Shown: piece after piece, positions 8,518 to 17,561 of the stretch
Layout of the letters: each line of letters begins with the position of its first letter
How positions within the stretch are numbered: the first letter of the stretch is position 1
Source of the DNA: a virus
DNA: 64,000 nt
Virus record (IMG/VR): IMGVR_UViG_3300005663_000003
Span: 22,672-86,671 of that record
Direction: 5' to 3' (one strand)
The notes under the pieces: generated by a model
The model's input: only the letters and a program-made list of their open reading frames with translations
The model's database searches: none
What the model was told of the DNA's origin: nothing
Program-made: the position numbers and the translations under genes

Positions 8518-9042
8518 ATGGCCGCGACTACGCAACTTCGCGTGCATCACGGAGCGAGCCCCGGCCTCGGTGTCGACGTCAGCGGCCAGACCCTTCGGTT
8601 CAAGCAGGCCGACGATGACATCCAAGACGATCAGAACCCGGTGCCCGTCCCGGACATCGGAGTCGCCTTCTCCTTCCGCAAGAGCTTCAAGCTCGCGGCG
8701 ACCGTCGCCCCCGATAATCGCATCTTCAACCTGCGCATCTTCACGCTCGGGGAGTCGCTCGGCGTGGGGCGGGAGGTCTTCTTCGCGCGCTCGAACAGCT
8801 ACGTCCAAGCGACGGCGGCGGACCTCACCGGGGCGATCGGTTCCACGAACCTCGACGCCTTCACCCCCACGGCGCCCGAGGTCATCCAGGCGGGCGATGT
8901 CATCCTCGGCACCGACGCCATGCCGTTCGACGGCGGGGCCCGCCAGGACTTCTCGATGTTCCAGCTCCGGCACGAGGACACCGCCATCCAGGGCGACGCG
9001 GCGGCGGCCAAAACCCTCGTCATGCGCTACGACGAAAAGTAA
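8518..9042 (+). CDS. Hypothetical virion structural protein
   Basis: 174 residues, beta-rich, starting directly after the HNH stop (TAGATG) with no ribosome site of its own visible, so it probably depends on re-initiation. It begins MAATTQLRVHH, close to the HNH start MAAITELRERW, which suggests the HNH gene captured this gene's original start region. No family was recognised. Location among tail-tip genes suggests a tail-associated structural role. Confidence 0.5.
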   Translation: MAATTQLRVHHGASPGLGVDVSGQTLRFKQADDDIQDDQNPVPVPDIGVAFSFRKSFKLAATVAPDNRIFNLRIFTLGESLGVGREVFFARSNSYVQATAADLTGAIGSTNLDAFTPTAPEVIQAGDVILGTDAMPFDGGARQDFSMFQLRHEDTAIQGDAAAAKTLVMRYDEK

Positions 9043-9052
9043 GGACTTACGC

Positions 9053-9280
9053 ATGAGAGCCTCAGAGCCCCGTGACGTGAGGATGCCCCACGAACGACGA
9101 GACACCGGCAGCCCCCTCACATCGCCTCACCCGGCCCGCCCCAGGGACTACGCGGGGTCAGCGCTCTACGAGCCGTGCCCGTGCGGGGGGTGCGGCGGGC
9201 CGGACGCCTCTCGGCCTCTCTTCGTCGGACCGGTGAGGCCCAGGCCCCAGGACCCCACCCGCTTCGGCGGCCTGCGGTGA
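9053..9280 (+). CDS. Small Cys-rich hypothetical protein
   Basis: 75 residues from ATG 9053, with AAGTAAGGA upstream. The first half is rich in Pro, Arg and Ser. The second half carries a compact cysteine cluster in YEPCPCGGCGG that could bind one metal ion with a partner, though four well-spaced ligands are not evident. The stop overlaps the GTG of the next gene (GTGA), supporting its reality. Confidence 0.5.
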   Translation: MRASEPRDVRMPHERRDTGSPLTSPHPARPRDYAGSALYEPCPCGGCGGPDASRPLFVGPVRPRPQDPTRFGGLR

Positions 9281-9657
9281 ATGAGGTTCGTTGGGCCCTC
9301 CTCATGCCGGACGGGAAGCTCATCGAAGGTGAGGGGCAGGACGCTCCCGGCGGCCTTCGGCTGAGCAACTTGGCCGAGGACGCGGTGGCGGCCCGCTTCG
9401 TCAGGGGGAGCACCGACGTCTACATCGCCGGACCGGTCGACCTGCATTGGTCGGTCCAGAAGGTTCACGCCATTGGACCCGACGGCGCAACCGCGCGCCT
9501 CACGTCGACCAGTCGGGCGCTTGTCTTGCGCAGCCTCGACGAAGACGCGCGAGTGTTCATCATGCCTGACGGCGCGGTGAACATCGCCCGGACTGTCGAG
9601 CAGGCGGGCGTCGCCTACGAAGCAATCACCCGCGCGCTGTTGAGGTCGAGGGTGTGA
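9277..9657 (+). CDS. Hypothetical protein
   Basis: 126 residues from GTG 9277, chosen because it overlaps the previous stop by 4 nt; a longer frame from 9175 would run across the preceding gene. It opens MNEVRWALLMPDGKLIEGEG, and a related MPDGAVNIARTV occurs near the end, so the protein may consist of two similar halves. No family recognised. It lies within the tail operon. Confidence 0.5.
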   Translation: MNEVRWALLMPDGKLIEGEGQDAPGGLRLSNLAEDAVAARFVRGSTDVYIAGPVDLHWSVQKVHAIGPDGATARLTSTSRALVLRSLDEDARVFIMPDGAVNIARTVEQAGVAYEAITRALLRSRV

Positions 9658-9661
9658 CGAA

Positions 9662-9790
9662 GTGAGGGGCGTGGCCCATTGCCAGATGTGTGACTTGACG
9701 TTCGCCTACGGGACACCCGATGGTAGACCGATCCGCTGCCCCAAGTGCAAGTGCAAGCGGAAGGCGAAGGCGAAGCCGAAAGCGAAGTGA
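9662..9790 (+). CDS. Zinc-ribbon miniprotein with basic tail
   Basis: A 42-residue product from GTG 9662 (GTG 9671 is an alternative). It carries CQMC near residue 7 and CPKCKC near residue 26, a CxxC-CxxC zinc ribbon, followed by a lysine-rich tail (KRKAKAKPKAK). It ends 3 nt before the next ATG. The basic tail suggests nucleic-acid or capsid/tail surface contact, but function is unknown. Confidence 0.5.
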   Translation: MRGVAHCQMCDLTFAYGTPDGRPIRCPKCKCKRKAKAKPKAK

Positions 9791-9793
9791 GCG

Positions 9794-10852
9794 ATGGCAG
9801 CGGTCATCACCGACGTTCAACCGAGGAGCTTCCGGGCGGGAGACGACATCACCGTCACCGGCTCGGGGTTCTCCACGCTGTTCGCCGACAACCGCGTGTC
9901 CATCCAGTTCCTCAACGCCCCTCTGGTCAGCTCGACCGACACGGTCATGGTCTGCACCGTCCCGGCGGGCATCCCGACGGACGAGCAGGTCGGCGTCATC
10001 GCCAGCCGGATCGACACACAGATTGCTTCGGAGCCCTTCACGGCGTGGAGCCTCGCGAGCCTCGACGCCATCCGCGACCTCGACCTGTCCGGTCAGGTGC
10101 CCGGCCCGCGCGAAGCGGCGCATCTCGATGTCGACGTGGCGGACATCGCCCAGGCGCGCGACTACGAACGCATCGCGTCGCACGCGCTCAGGATTGCTAA
10201 CGAAATCCTCGGGAGCCCCGGCGACATCTTCACAAGCGACGGGAGCCTCCCGGTTCCGTTCCCGATCGGCGGCGGTGGGCTGGAGCTTCACGCGCGGCCG
10301 TCGGAGCCGCTCGACCTTCGATGGGAGGCGGCGAGTCGCTGGCTCACATTCCGATACGGTCTGCGTTTCCTGGACTCTCAAAACATCATCAACATGATCG
10401 GGAACGGGTCACCGTTCTCGCTGACTGCCTTCAACGTGAACGGTGAAGAGCATGGCGTTCCCTTCGAAGGGAACCTGACTCGGGTGATGGTCGCCGTGCT
10501 CGAAGAGGAGGTCCCCGGCGACTCGCTCGACCGGGTGCGCGTCATCGTCAATGGGGCATCGGTTCACGACTCAGGCGCCGGACTCGGGCTCGGGGAGGGA
10601 GACGCCTACGTCGCCACCTTCTCGGCTCCCGTCAGGAACCCCGAGCGCGTCACAATCGAAGCGACGAAGCTAGGGAACAACGCGCAGATGAGCATCATCG
10701 GCATGGTCAAGCTACAGGAGACGACGAGCGTGTTCGTGTCGGATACCATCTTCGTTGACGACGACGTGCAAGTGACCAAGACCGGAAACCAGGCGGCGGC
10801 TGCGGCCATCGCGATCAGCGTGAGCGACGTCGCCACGGCGGCGCTGAGCTGA
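9794..10852 (+). CDS. IPT/TIG-domain tail protein 1
   Basis: 352 residues. The N-terminal 85 residues form an IPT/TIG immunoglobulin-like domain (VITDVQPRSFRAGDDITVTG, then SGFSTLFADNRVSIQF). The central part is beta-rich with a helical patch. The C-terminus has the acidic repeat motif (VFVSDTIFVDDDV, AISVSDVATAAL). It is the first of three tandem genes built around TIG domains. Such domains commonly decorate tails or bind host surface glycans. It is likely virion-associated. Confidence 0.65.
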   Translation: MAAVITDVQPRSFRAGDDITVTGSGFSTLFADNRVSIQFLNAPLVSSTDTVMVCTVPAGIPTDEQVGVIASRIDTQIASEPFTAWSLASLDAIRDLDLSGQVPGPREAAHLDVDVADIAQARDYERIASHALRIANEILGSPGDIFTSDGSLPVPFPIGGGGLELHARPSEPLDLRWEAASRWLTFRYGLRFLDSQNIINMIGNGSPFSLTAFNVNGEEHGVPFEGNLTRVMVAVLEEEVPGDSLDRVRVIVNGASVHDSGAGLGLGEGDAYVATFSAPVRNPERVTIEATKLGNNAQMSIIGMVKLQETTSVFVSDTIFVDDDVQVTKTGNQAAAAAIAISVSDVATAALS

Positions 10853-11817
10853 TGGCCGCCCTCGTCCAGACGATCAGCCCAGGCCGCGCACGCGCAGGCG
10901 AAACCGTCACGATCAACGGCAGCGGCTTCGGGACCTTCGGCCACAACATCGTGCGCATGGACGACGGGGGCGGGCCGGTCACGATTCCCGGCGCCGACAC
11001 CCTGGACATCGACACGTCTACCATCCAGGTCGTCGTCCCCGCTGGCCTCGTCCGCGACCGCTTCATCGAGGTCGAGGTCGAGAACACCGAGGACAGCACG
11101 ACCGCCATCTCCTACCTCTACTCGCAGCTCACGCTGACCGAGCTGGAAACGGATCGGCTCCCCGGGAAGAAGCCAGGGTTCCGCGAGGCGACCATCACAA
11201 CGGCAGGAGTCCCCGACGAAGATGAGCTGGTGATAGAGGCCAAGGACTTTGACCGGCTGTCGGCCAAGGTCGAGAGCCTCCAATACGACAACCTCACGAC
11301 GCTCGGCGACCTCGCCCCGCGAGGACCGGCGCAGGGGCTTCGCCGCATCCCGATCGGCACCGACGGGCAAAGGTGGTTCCGAGACGAGAACCTGGGCGGC
11401 CAGTGGAAGACGCTGGAGCCCGACGTAGTTTGGTGGGCGGGACAGGTTCCGGCGGCCACGGTTACAGAGCTGTTCCTCGCCACCCAAGTCCTTGGGAGCT
11501 TCGATCTTTCTGGACCGTCAAGGACCGAGCAGATCGCGCCCAAGACCGGTCAGCTTGCGCTGCTCCAGGTCCACGTTACCGACGACTCGGCGGGGGCGAC
11601 CTCGCGCATCTCGCGCGTTCGCATCCTCGTCGAGGGCGTCGAGGTCTTCGACTCCCTGAGCTTGCCCGTCGGTCAAGATCCGTTCATCCCAGAGAACGGC
11701 CACTGGACGCTGGCCCCCTTCATCAACGTCACGGAGAAGGACGTCATAGAAATCGCCGTTACGAAGAACAACGCCAACGTGACCCTAAACGTCATCGCTC
11801 GGGCGGTGCTCGTATGA
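10852..11817 (+). CDS. IPT/TIG-domain tail protein 2
   Basis: 321 residues, start overlapping the previous stop by one base. The N-terminal domain (VQTISPGRARAGETVTINGS, then a GFGTFGHNIVRM strand) is an IPT/TIG repeat. The C-terminal half (RISRVRILVEGVEVFDSLS, then ENGHWTLAPFINVTEKDVIE) resembles the matching part of the flanking paralogs (for example LDRVRVIVNGASVHDS in the previous gene). The three genes thus probably arose by tandem duplication with divergence. Confidence 0.65.
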   Translation: MAALVQTISPGRARAGETVTINGSGFGTFGHNIVRMDDGGGPVTIPGADTLDIDTSTIQVVVPAGLVRDRFIEVEVENTEDSTTAISYLYSQLTLTELETDRLPGKKPGFREATITTAGVPDEDELVIEAKDFDRLSAKVESLQYDNLTTLGDLAPRGPAQGLRRIPIGTDGQRWFRDENLGGQWKTLEPDVVWWAGQVPAATVTELFLATQVLGSFDLSGPSRTEQIAPKTGQLALLQVHVTDDSAGATSRISRVRILVEGVEVFDSLSLPVGQDPFIPENGHWTLAPFINVTEKDVIEIAVTKNNANVTLNVIARAVLV

Positions 11818-12881
11818 GCCTCCACGAAGTCACGATCCTCGACACCATCGACGTTGTCGACTCGGTCACCCGAACGCCGAACCGCATCGACATTCTCATC
11901 CAGGACGTCATCGCGATCACCGACGCCGTTCTATTCCCACGGCAGCCCGCCATCAGTTCCTTCGACCCGGCGCACATCCGCGCGGGCGACTCGGTCGTAA
12001 TCAAGGGCCAAGGCTTCGCGACCTCCATCGGTTCGAACCGCGTGACCTTCAACGGCTTCGTGGCGACGATCACGGCGGCGGCGGAGGACGAGCTAACGGT
12101 GACGGCCCCGGCGCTCCTCGCATTCACCGAGAACGGCTACGCGTTGGTGGAGGTCGAGACGCCACCGCTGTCGGCGATCAAGGCGAGCGCGGAGGTCTGG
12201 GTCAAGTTCTCCACCATCGAGGAGGAGGCCGACGAGTTGCTGGCTCTACAGGAGGCGAACCTCAAGGAGGTCGTGGGCGTCGACCGTCCCACCTTCGCCG
12301 AGGCTGGCGACTGGAACCCACTCCAGACTTTGATGGAGCACTCGCAGCAAGGCAGGGCCGAGGGCAGGGCGGGCGGCTTCAAGTCGCGCGACGCCGTGGG
12401 CATCGTCGGCGCCCCCCGGCGCAACCCGCCGGACAACCTGAACACCGGGGGCGAGTCCTTGGTGGTCGATCCGAGCGAGCCCGGCCTACTCGCCTTCGGT
12501 TGGCAGCTCGATGACACCCTCGCCTTCGGGGGACGGTTTGAAATCGCCGACTCCGGCGCGCACCTGATGGCCGCGAACGGTAGGGCGAACACCCCAATCG
12601 ATGCGGAGACCGAACAGATTGCGATGCTCGATGGCCTGCTCGACCTCGGTTGGTTCATTGTCAAAGGTGGCGGGGTGGATACCATCACCCTGTTCGAGGT
12701 TCTCGTCGAAGGCGTCGTCGAGGCGAGCCAAGCAGGACCCGCTGCCGTCTCGAATGCGGTGCGTTTCTTCCGCACTAACGTTCAGGTCAGCAAGGGAGAC
12801 AGAATCGAGATGCGACTGACGAAGGTTGGAGTGACGAGCCTACGCCTGATCGTCGGCGGCTTCCGCGTGAGGTATCGCTAG
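11814..12881 (+). CDS. IPT/TIG-domain tail protein 3
   Basis: 355 residues from ATG 11814 (ATGA overlap with the preceding stop). It begins with the acidic repeat (VTILDTIDVVDSV, DVIAITDAVLF), followed by an IPT/TIG domain (ISSFDPAHIRAGDSVVIKGQ, about residues 44-105) and a C-terminal beta domain (LFEVLVEGVVEASQAGP to GDRIEMRLTKVGV) like that of the two preceding paralogs. Here the acidic repeat is N-terminal whereas in paralog 1 it is C-terminal. Confidence 0.65.
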   Translation: MSLHEVTILDTIDVVDSVTRTPNRIDILIQDVIAITDAVLFPRQPAISSFDPAHIRAGDSVVIKGQGFATSIGSNRVTFNGFVATITAAAEDELTVTAPALLAFTENGYALVEVETPPLSAIKASAEVWVKFSTIEEEADELLALQEANLKEVVGVDRPTFAEAGDWNPLQTLMEHSQQGRAEGRAGGFKSRDAVGIVGAPRRNPPDNLNTGGESLVVDPSEPGLLAFGWQLDDTLAFGGRFEIADSGAHLMAANGRANTPIDAETEQIAMLDGLLDLGWFIVKGGGVDTITLFEVLVEGVVEASQAGPAAVSNAVRFFRTNVQVSKGDRIEMRLTKVGVTSLRLIVGGFRVRYR

Positions 12882-15800
12882 TGCTCGGACACCCAAGCAT
12901 CGCTCAGTGGGGAAACCCCGAATGGGGTGAGGTCGTAGGCGAGCCCTCGAAGTTCGTGAAGTTGGAGAGCCTCGCCCGAGGCGAGCAGCAACGGACGCTG
13001 ACCTTCGACAGCGTAGGCGTTCTCCTCGACGCGGACATCACGGCAGGGTTCGACAGCGTCGCGAGCAAAGATCAGGAGCAGTCGGTCCTGTTCGACTTCT
13101 TCGCGCCGCGTGTTCCCACCGTCAAGTTCCTCGCGGACTGCACCGCCAACGTGTTGCTCATCGAGATGCGGCTACCGGCTGGGACGCGCCGCTTCGCCAC
13201 GATCCCCCTCATCTTCGGCGGCGACACCTACACCGGAAGGCTCGCGGGCATCACGACGCTCACGAGAACACAGGGCAGCGGCACCGACGATGTCCAGGTC
13301 AAGCTCGACGACACCGATGACGGCGGTCAAGACCGCCTGCGGGATGTGTTCCTCGCCGACGATCCCGAAGGCTCTGGCGTGACCATCTGGGTCGTGCTCC
13401 TCGGCGACAAGTCGAAGAACCGCATCGTCCTGTTCGAGGGAAACATCGAAAGGGTCGCGGGCTTCTCCCGCGCGGTCGTGAGCATCGACGTCGTGCGAAA
13501 CGAAGCGGTGGAAGACGTGGAGCTGGGGCGGCCTATCACGCTCGCCGAATTCCCCAACGCGCCCGACGACTCCCTCAGCAAGACCAGGCCCATCGTCTTC
13601 GGGCAGGTCGAGAACCATGAGTCCGTCGCGGTGGACGTCAACGCCATCGGAAGACTCGACCGCGCACTGGTTGGAGTCGCGCCGGTCAGTCCCATCGTGT
13701 CGGGCTTCTCCAGCGTTACGACGTTCGTGATTGCACCGAGCGGCATCGCGATTCCTCAGGTGGTCACACCGAACGACAGCATCCTCCTGCGTGACGCCGA
13801 CGAGTTCCCTAGCTCGGGGGTCGTGCGGATCGACGATGAGGAAATCGCCTACACCGGCAAGAGCGGGAACGAACTCACGGGCCTCACTCGGAGCTTCAAC
13901 GGCACGCTGTTCGGTGAGCACACTAAGGGCACCGAGGTTCAAGAGGCGGGCGACTTCCAGGTGCTCGTCGCCGATCACCCACTGGGGAGGATCGACAACA
14001 TCAAAGTCCTCGGCAGCGATGACGTCCTCGGCGAGCCGGTCCCCGCCCCGAGGACGGTGGACAATAACGCGGCACTCATCACCTGGAGCGAGACGCCACG
14101 CGTGAGGAACCCGAACGCCGATGCGGTGTTCGCGCGCATCCACTTCCGAGATGTCGACCCGCTGAACAAGGCCGACGGTGCAGCCTTCACCGCGCGAGAG
14201 AACCCAAGCTACCGAGCCTTCGGCTTCTCTCGCCTCGGCACTGGGGACATGGTCTTGCGAACGAACACCGACGGGCTCGGCGTTCCCGGTGACCTGGTTC
14301 GCGTGTGGATCGGGTGCATCTTCGACCCCGACACGCTCGGGTTCGCACCAGCGCCTCCGTTCATCAGCGCCGGGGCAGGACAAACCCCCACGCCGAACCC
14401 GGCCTTCAGCTTTGCTCTGCCCCAGGCAGCACTGGGCATCGCCGGAGCTGCGAGCATCGAGGTAACAGGCAGGCGGTTCAACCTTCAGCCTACCGACCTG
14501 GTCCCCGAGGAGATCGCCCGGAACGACGAGAAGACCGGCGACCGCATCTACGACGTGCCGGACCCCGTGTTCTTGCCGCAGATCGGAAGGCAGGGCGGGG
14601 AAATCCTGAGCCCCGACATCACCATCGATCCCGGCATCTGGCAGCGCGACCCACCCGTAGGCTTCATCATCGACGGAGACGAGGACACCGAGGCCGTGAG
14701 CTTCTTCGCTGGCTTCGGCGAAGCTCTCTTCATTGGCAGCGGCGATGCCATCTTCCGGCTCGACGCCCCCCCGGACATCGGCGACTACAAGCCAGTGAGT
14801 GGAACGCTCGTGTTCGTCGCCGGGTGGGGCCCGCCCTTTACCCCGATCACGTCGCCGATGGAGGTCAAGGTCGTCAACCGCTTCACGGGTGAGATCGTCG
14901 CCGAGTTGCTCGCCAGCTCGGCCGCCCCAATCCCGCCGTTCACCACGGGACTCATCAACGGCATCGAGAGGTTCGAAGCTCCCATCGACGTCAGTCTCTT
15001 CAACGATGACCTGAGCAACCTTCCCGACTTCGACTGGATCGTAAGCCCGATCCTCGGAGTCAGCTCTGGTCTGTGGGTTGCGCGCGAGCTGTTCATCGAC
15101 CTGGAGACGGTGAACGATCCACCAATCAACAGCGCGACCATCAACCCACTCGGCTCGGTCACCAATTACTTCGAGGTCACCGACCTCGTCGGCCTGAGTC
15201 AGACCAAGGATGCGGCGCAGGACTGGGCCTTCTTCTCGGACCTCAACCGAGGAGGACGAGTCACCTGGCGGGCCAACATCGCGGGCATCGACCCTCAGGT
15301 GTTGGAGACGTTCTGGGTTGCCGAGTTCACTCCGTTCCTTAACGCCTCGACGAAGGTGCCGCGCGTCTTCTCCGACGTGCGCGGGATTACCGGACCCAAC
15401 GGCGACGACAGCCCCGCCGACATCTCGGAGCAGGTCATCACGCAGCTCCCGCCGCTTGGCATGGGGCTCGGCGTCTCGCGCATCTCGCGCGGGAACTACC
15501 AGGCGGCGAAGGTCAGCCTGGACGCCGACGGCATCCGCATGGGCTTCGCCATCGTCAAGCCGACCTCGGCGGTCAAGCTCATCGAGGCCATCGCGGAGCA
15601 AGGCGACTGCCGACAGAGCTGGACGCAGGGACAACACAACCTGATCCGTCGGCCTCGCGCCGACACCGTGCTCCCGGTCTTCAAAACCCTGGAGGAGTTC
15701 CGCGACATCCTCGGGGCATCGGTGGCGGCTCAGACCAAGCTGGGGCGCACCCCACTCGGCGAGGCGCGCACGCGGGTCACGGCGGTCTATCGGATCTTCG

Positions 15801-16141
15801 CCCCGACCGGCGACACAAGCCGCAGCGTCGAGGTTGTCGACGCGGCTGCGGAGGTCAAGTTCGGGCGCAAGTCGCAGACCGTCACGCTCGACCTGGTGCG
15901 CGACGACGTGGCGGCGCAGGTCATCACGGCCAGGCTCGTCGAGCGTCGGCGGCGACCGCGCTGGACGGTCGAGCTTGACATGGCGTTGCCCGGTCTAGAG
16001 CTTCGCTTCGGCGACCTCGTCGCCATCGAGCACAAGGACATCCCTGGTGGTATCTTCACGGTGTGCGAGGTCGTCGGCCTCAACTATCTCCCGGCTGGCT
16101 TCGATCGCGTGCGCGTGACCTGCGTGGTTTGGAACGAGTAG
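12881..16141 (+). CDS. Large tail hub / baseplate-like protein
   Basis: 1086 residues from GTG 12881, inside the previous stop. It is the largest product of the tail-tip region. About residues 295-350 hold a beta domain (GVVRIDDEEIAYTGKSGNEL, then LTRSFNGTLFGEHTKGTEV) known from tail-tip proteins. The C-terminal 250 residues (RGNYQAAKVSLDADGIRMGF to RWTVELDMALPGLELRFGDL) read like the hub region of central tail-tip (gpJ-class) proteins. It probably forms the ring or tip that closes the tail tube and carries the fibres. Exact family not verified. Confidence 0.6.
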   Translation: MLGHPSIAQWGNPEWGEVVGEPSKFVKLESLARGEQQRTLTFDSVGVLLDADITAGFDSVASKDQEQSVLFDFFAPRVPTVKFLADCTANVLLIEMRLPAGTRRFATIPLIFGGDTYTGRLAGITTLTRTQGSGTDDVQVKLDDTDDGGQDRLRDVFLADDPEGSGVTIWVVLLGDKSKNRIVLFEGNIERVAGFSRAVVSIDVVRNEAVEDVELGRPITLAEFPNAPDDSLSKTRPIVFGQVENHESVAVDVNAIGRLDRALVGVAPVSPIVSGFSSVTTFVIAPSGIAIPQVVTPNDSILLRDADEFPSSGVVRIDDEEIAYTGKSGNELTGLTRSFNGTLFGEHTKGTEVQEAGDFQVLVADHPLGRIDNIKVLGSDDVLGEPVPAPRTVDNNAALITWSETPRVRNPNADAVFARIHFRDVDPLNKADGAAFTARENPSYRAFGFSRLGTGDMVLRTNTDGLGVPGDLVRVWIGCIFDPDTLGFAPAPPFISAGAGQTPTPNPAFSFALPQAALGIAGAASIEVTGRRFNLQPTDLVPEEIARNDEKTGDRIYDVPDPVFLPQIGRQGGEILSPDITIDPGIWQRDPPVGFIIDGDEDTEAVSFFAGFGEALFIGSGDAIFRLDAPPDIGDYKPVSGTLVFVAGWGPPFTPITSPMEVKVVNRFTGEIVAELLASSAAPIPPFTTGLINGIERFEAPIDVSLFNDDLSNLPDFDWIVSPILGVSSGLWVARELFIDLETVNDPPINSATINPLGSVTNYFEVTDLVGLSQTKDAAQDWAFFSDLNRGGRVTWRANIAGIDPQVLETFWVAEFTPFLNASTKVPRVFSDVRGITGPNGDDSPADISEQVITQLPPLGMGLGVSRISRGNYQAAKVSLDADGIRMGFAIVKPTSAVKLIEAIAEQGDCRQSWTQGQHNLIRRPRADTVLPVFKTLEEFRDILGASVAAQTKLGRTPLGEARTRVTAVYRIFAPTGDTSRSVEVVDAAAEVKFGRKSQTVTLDLVRDDVAAQVITARLVERRRRPRWTVELDMALPGLELRFGDLVAIEHKDIPGGIFTVCEVVGLNYLPAGFDRVRVTCVVWNE

Positions 16142-16144
16142 GGG

Positions 16145-17053
16145 ATGCCTCAGAACACACCGCCCCCCGAGGTCCAAGACTTCCACCTGTTCGATGTGAA
16201 CGGGATCAAGCAGCACCTGCTCCAGCTCTCGGGGAAGATACGCGCGGTGTTCTTCCCCCAGGGATTCTGGGACACCAGGCCGACTCCGCAAGACATCACG
16301 ACGGTTCCGCCGACGGTCACTCTCCCACCGAACCCACCGAACAGTCGGCTCCGTGCGTTCGTCGTCGACCGCCTCCTGCAGATCATGGACGACACGGGGG
16401 CAACCGGTCGCGCCCTGGGTGAACTGCTTGGCGCTGACGCGAACGGCATCCTACGCGCGATCCCACCCGGGCCATCCGGGTCGCTCCTCTTGCGGGACGA
16501 CTCAGCAGTCAGCGGGGTCAGTTGGCAACAGCTACTTGCCATCACGGAGATTCCAGGTCAACACCAGTTCGGCAGCGTGATTGACTACACCCAAGAGGGT
16601 CCGGCTCCCGTCGTGTCGGAGGTCCAATACACCAAGGTCTTCCTCACGCAAGGGATCAGCATCAACTCGATGTCGATCTTCCGCACGACCGGCGGAAGCG
16701 CGGCGAGGTTCATCAACCTCGGCCTATACGATCAAGCCAGCCCGATGGACCCGAACGGCCAGCCCAGGAACAGGCTCGCCGAGACGGGAGCGACCGCTAC
16801 CACGGGGACCGACAGCTTCATCTCTCCGGCTCTGATCGGCGCCCCCATCGCGATCCCAGCGACGGGGTTCTATTGGCTCGCGTTCATCACGGACACGCTC
16901 ACGCCGTTGCGGGTGAGCTGCACCCTCGGAATCTACCCGGCCAACTTCCTACCTGTCTTCCGCGAGGCGAGCGCGGCGACGACGCTGCCGACCACGGCCA
17001 GCAGCCTCACTCAGCCAGCGAGCACGTTGATGTTCGCCGCAGCCCTGGAATAG
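16145..17053 (+). CDS. Putative tail fibre / receptor-binding protein
   Basis: 302 residues starting 3 nt after the hub gene. The N-terminal part has a helical segment and a Pro-rich stretch; a short pre-stalk motif (RAIPPGPSGSLLLRDDSAVS) is followed by a beta domain with SINSMSIFRTTGGSAARFIN and FINLGLYDQ, then ATGFYWLAFI, a pattern typical of carbohydrate-binding jelly-roll tips on fibres. It lies at the end of the hub operon, just before a promoter/inverted-repeat region. Confidence 0.5.
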   Translation: MPQNTPPPEVQDFHLFDVNGIKQHLLQLSGKIRAVFFPQGFWDTRPTPQDITTVPPTVTLPPNPPNSRLRAFVVDRLLQIMDDTGATGRALGELLGADANGILRAIPPGPSGSLLLRDDSAVSGVSWQQLLAITEIPGQHQFGSVIDYTQEGPAPVVSEVQYTKVFLTQGISINSMSIFRTTGGSAARFINLGLYDQASPMDPNGQPRNRLAETGATATTGTDSFISPALIGAPIAIPATGFYWLAFITDTLTPLRVSCTLGIYPANFLPVFREASAATTLPTTASSLTQPASTLMFAAALE

Positions 17054-17065
17054 AGGCCCTGCCGC

Positions 17066-17131
17066 ATCCTCACTTGGTTACTGTCTGAGGCTGGGCCCCC
17101 TCTGCTATACTCCGGCAACCCCCAAGTGAGG
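17066..17131 (+). promoter_or_regulatory. Promoter region flanked by a 10-bp inverted repeat
   Basis: Arms CCTCACTTGG (17068-17077) and CCAAGTGAGG (17122-17131) are perfect inverted copies separated by 44 nt. Between them lies a -10-like TATACT (17106-17111) with only a weak -35. The right arm merges into the ribosome site of the gene at 17141 (AAGTGAGGAAG). The left arm belongs to a 10-mer ATCCTCACTT that recurs at 27050 and 61245. An operator or bipartite activator site is likely. Confidence 0.45.
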
Positions 17132-17140
17132 AAGTGACGA

Positions 17141-17560
17141 ATGGGCTGCACGAGCGAGGGCGCACGCCGCGCCGCGAACCTGATCTATCGCCGTGGCATC
17201 CTCGCGGCGGCGCCCGACCCCGTCGACCTCACAAACCCGCTGCCGATCGACCCCGACCCCGCTGTCTTCAACGCTGGCCTGCAACCGAACACCGGAGAGA
17301 CGGTCGTCATCTCCCTGGCGTTCCTCGGAGCGGGCGACGTGGCCGACATCAGCATCATCAACTGGGGGAACGACAAGGACGGCAACCAGGTCGCCCTCAG
17401 TGTGCGCGACCTCACTCAAGTCGCGGCGGGTGTCTTCACGGATCCTGATGGCGCCTTCTTCGGGACTGAGCTGGTCGAGCCCTGCAACGCTCCCCTGTTC
17501 GAAATCCGGGTGCGAGCGAACACCGGGACCATCGACAAAATCCGGGTGTGGACCTACTAG
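17141..17560 (+). CDS. Hypothetical tail-associated protein
   Basis: 139 residues, beta-rich, ribosome site GAGGAAG. It begins MGCTSEGARRAANLIYRRGI and ends IRVRANTGTIDKIRVWTY. The first gene behind the inverted-repeat promoter, it heads a run of structural genes of increasing size. No family recognised; a small virion component is the simplest reading. Confidence 0.5.
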   Translation: MGCTSEGARRAANLIYRRGILAAAPDPVDLTNPLPIDPDPAVFNAGLQPNTGETVVISLAFLGAGDVADISIINWGNDKDGNQVALSVRDLTQVAAGVFTDPDGAFFGTELVEPCNAPLFEIRVRANTGTIDKIRVWTY

Positions 17561-17561
17561 C

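Noticed and set aside
13172-15637. 821-codon open frame on the minus strand
   Set aside because: It is antisense to the hub protein, whose sequence is convincing and in operon with its neighbours. The minus product is Asp/Val/Arg-rich, as expected for an antisense shadow in GC-rich DNA.
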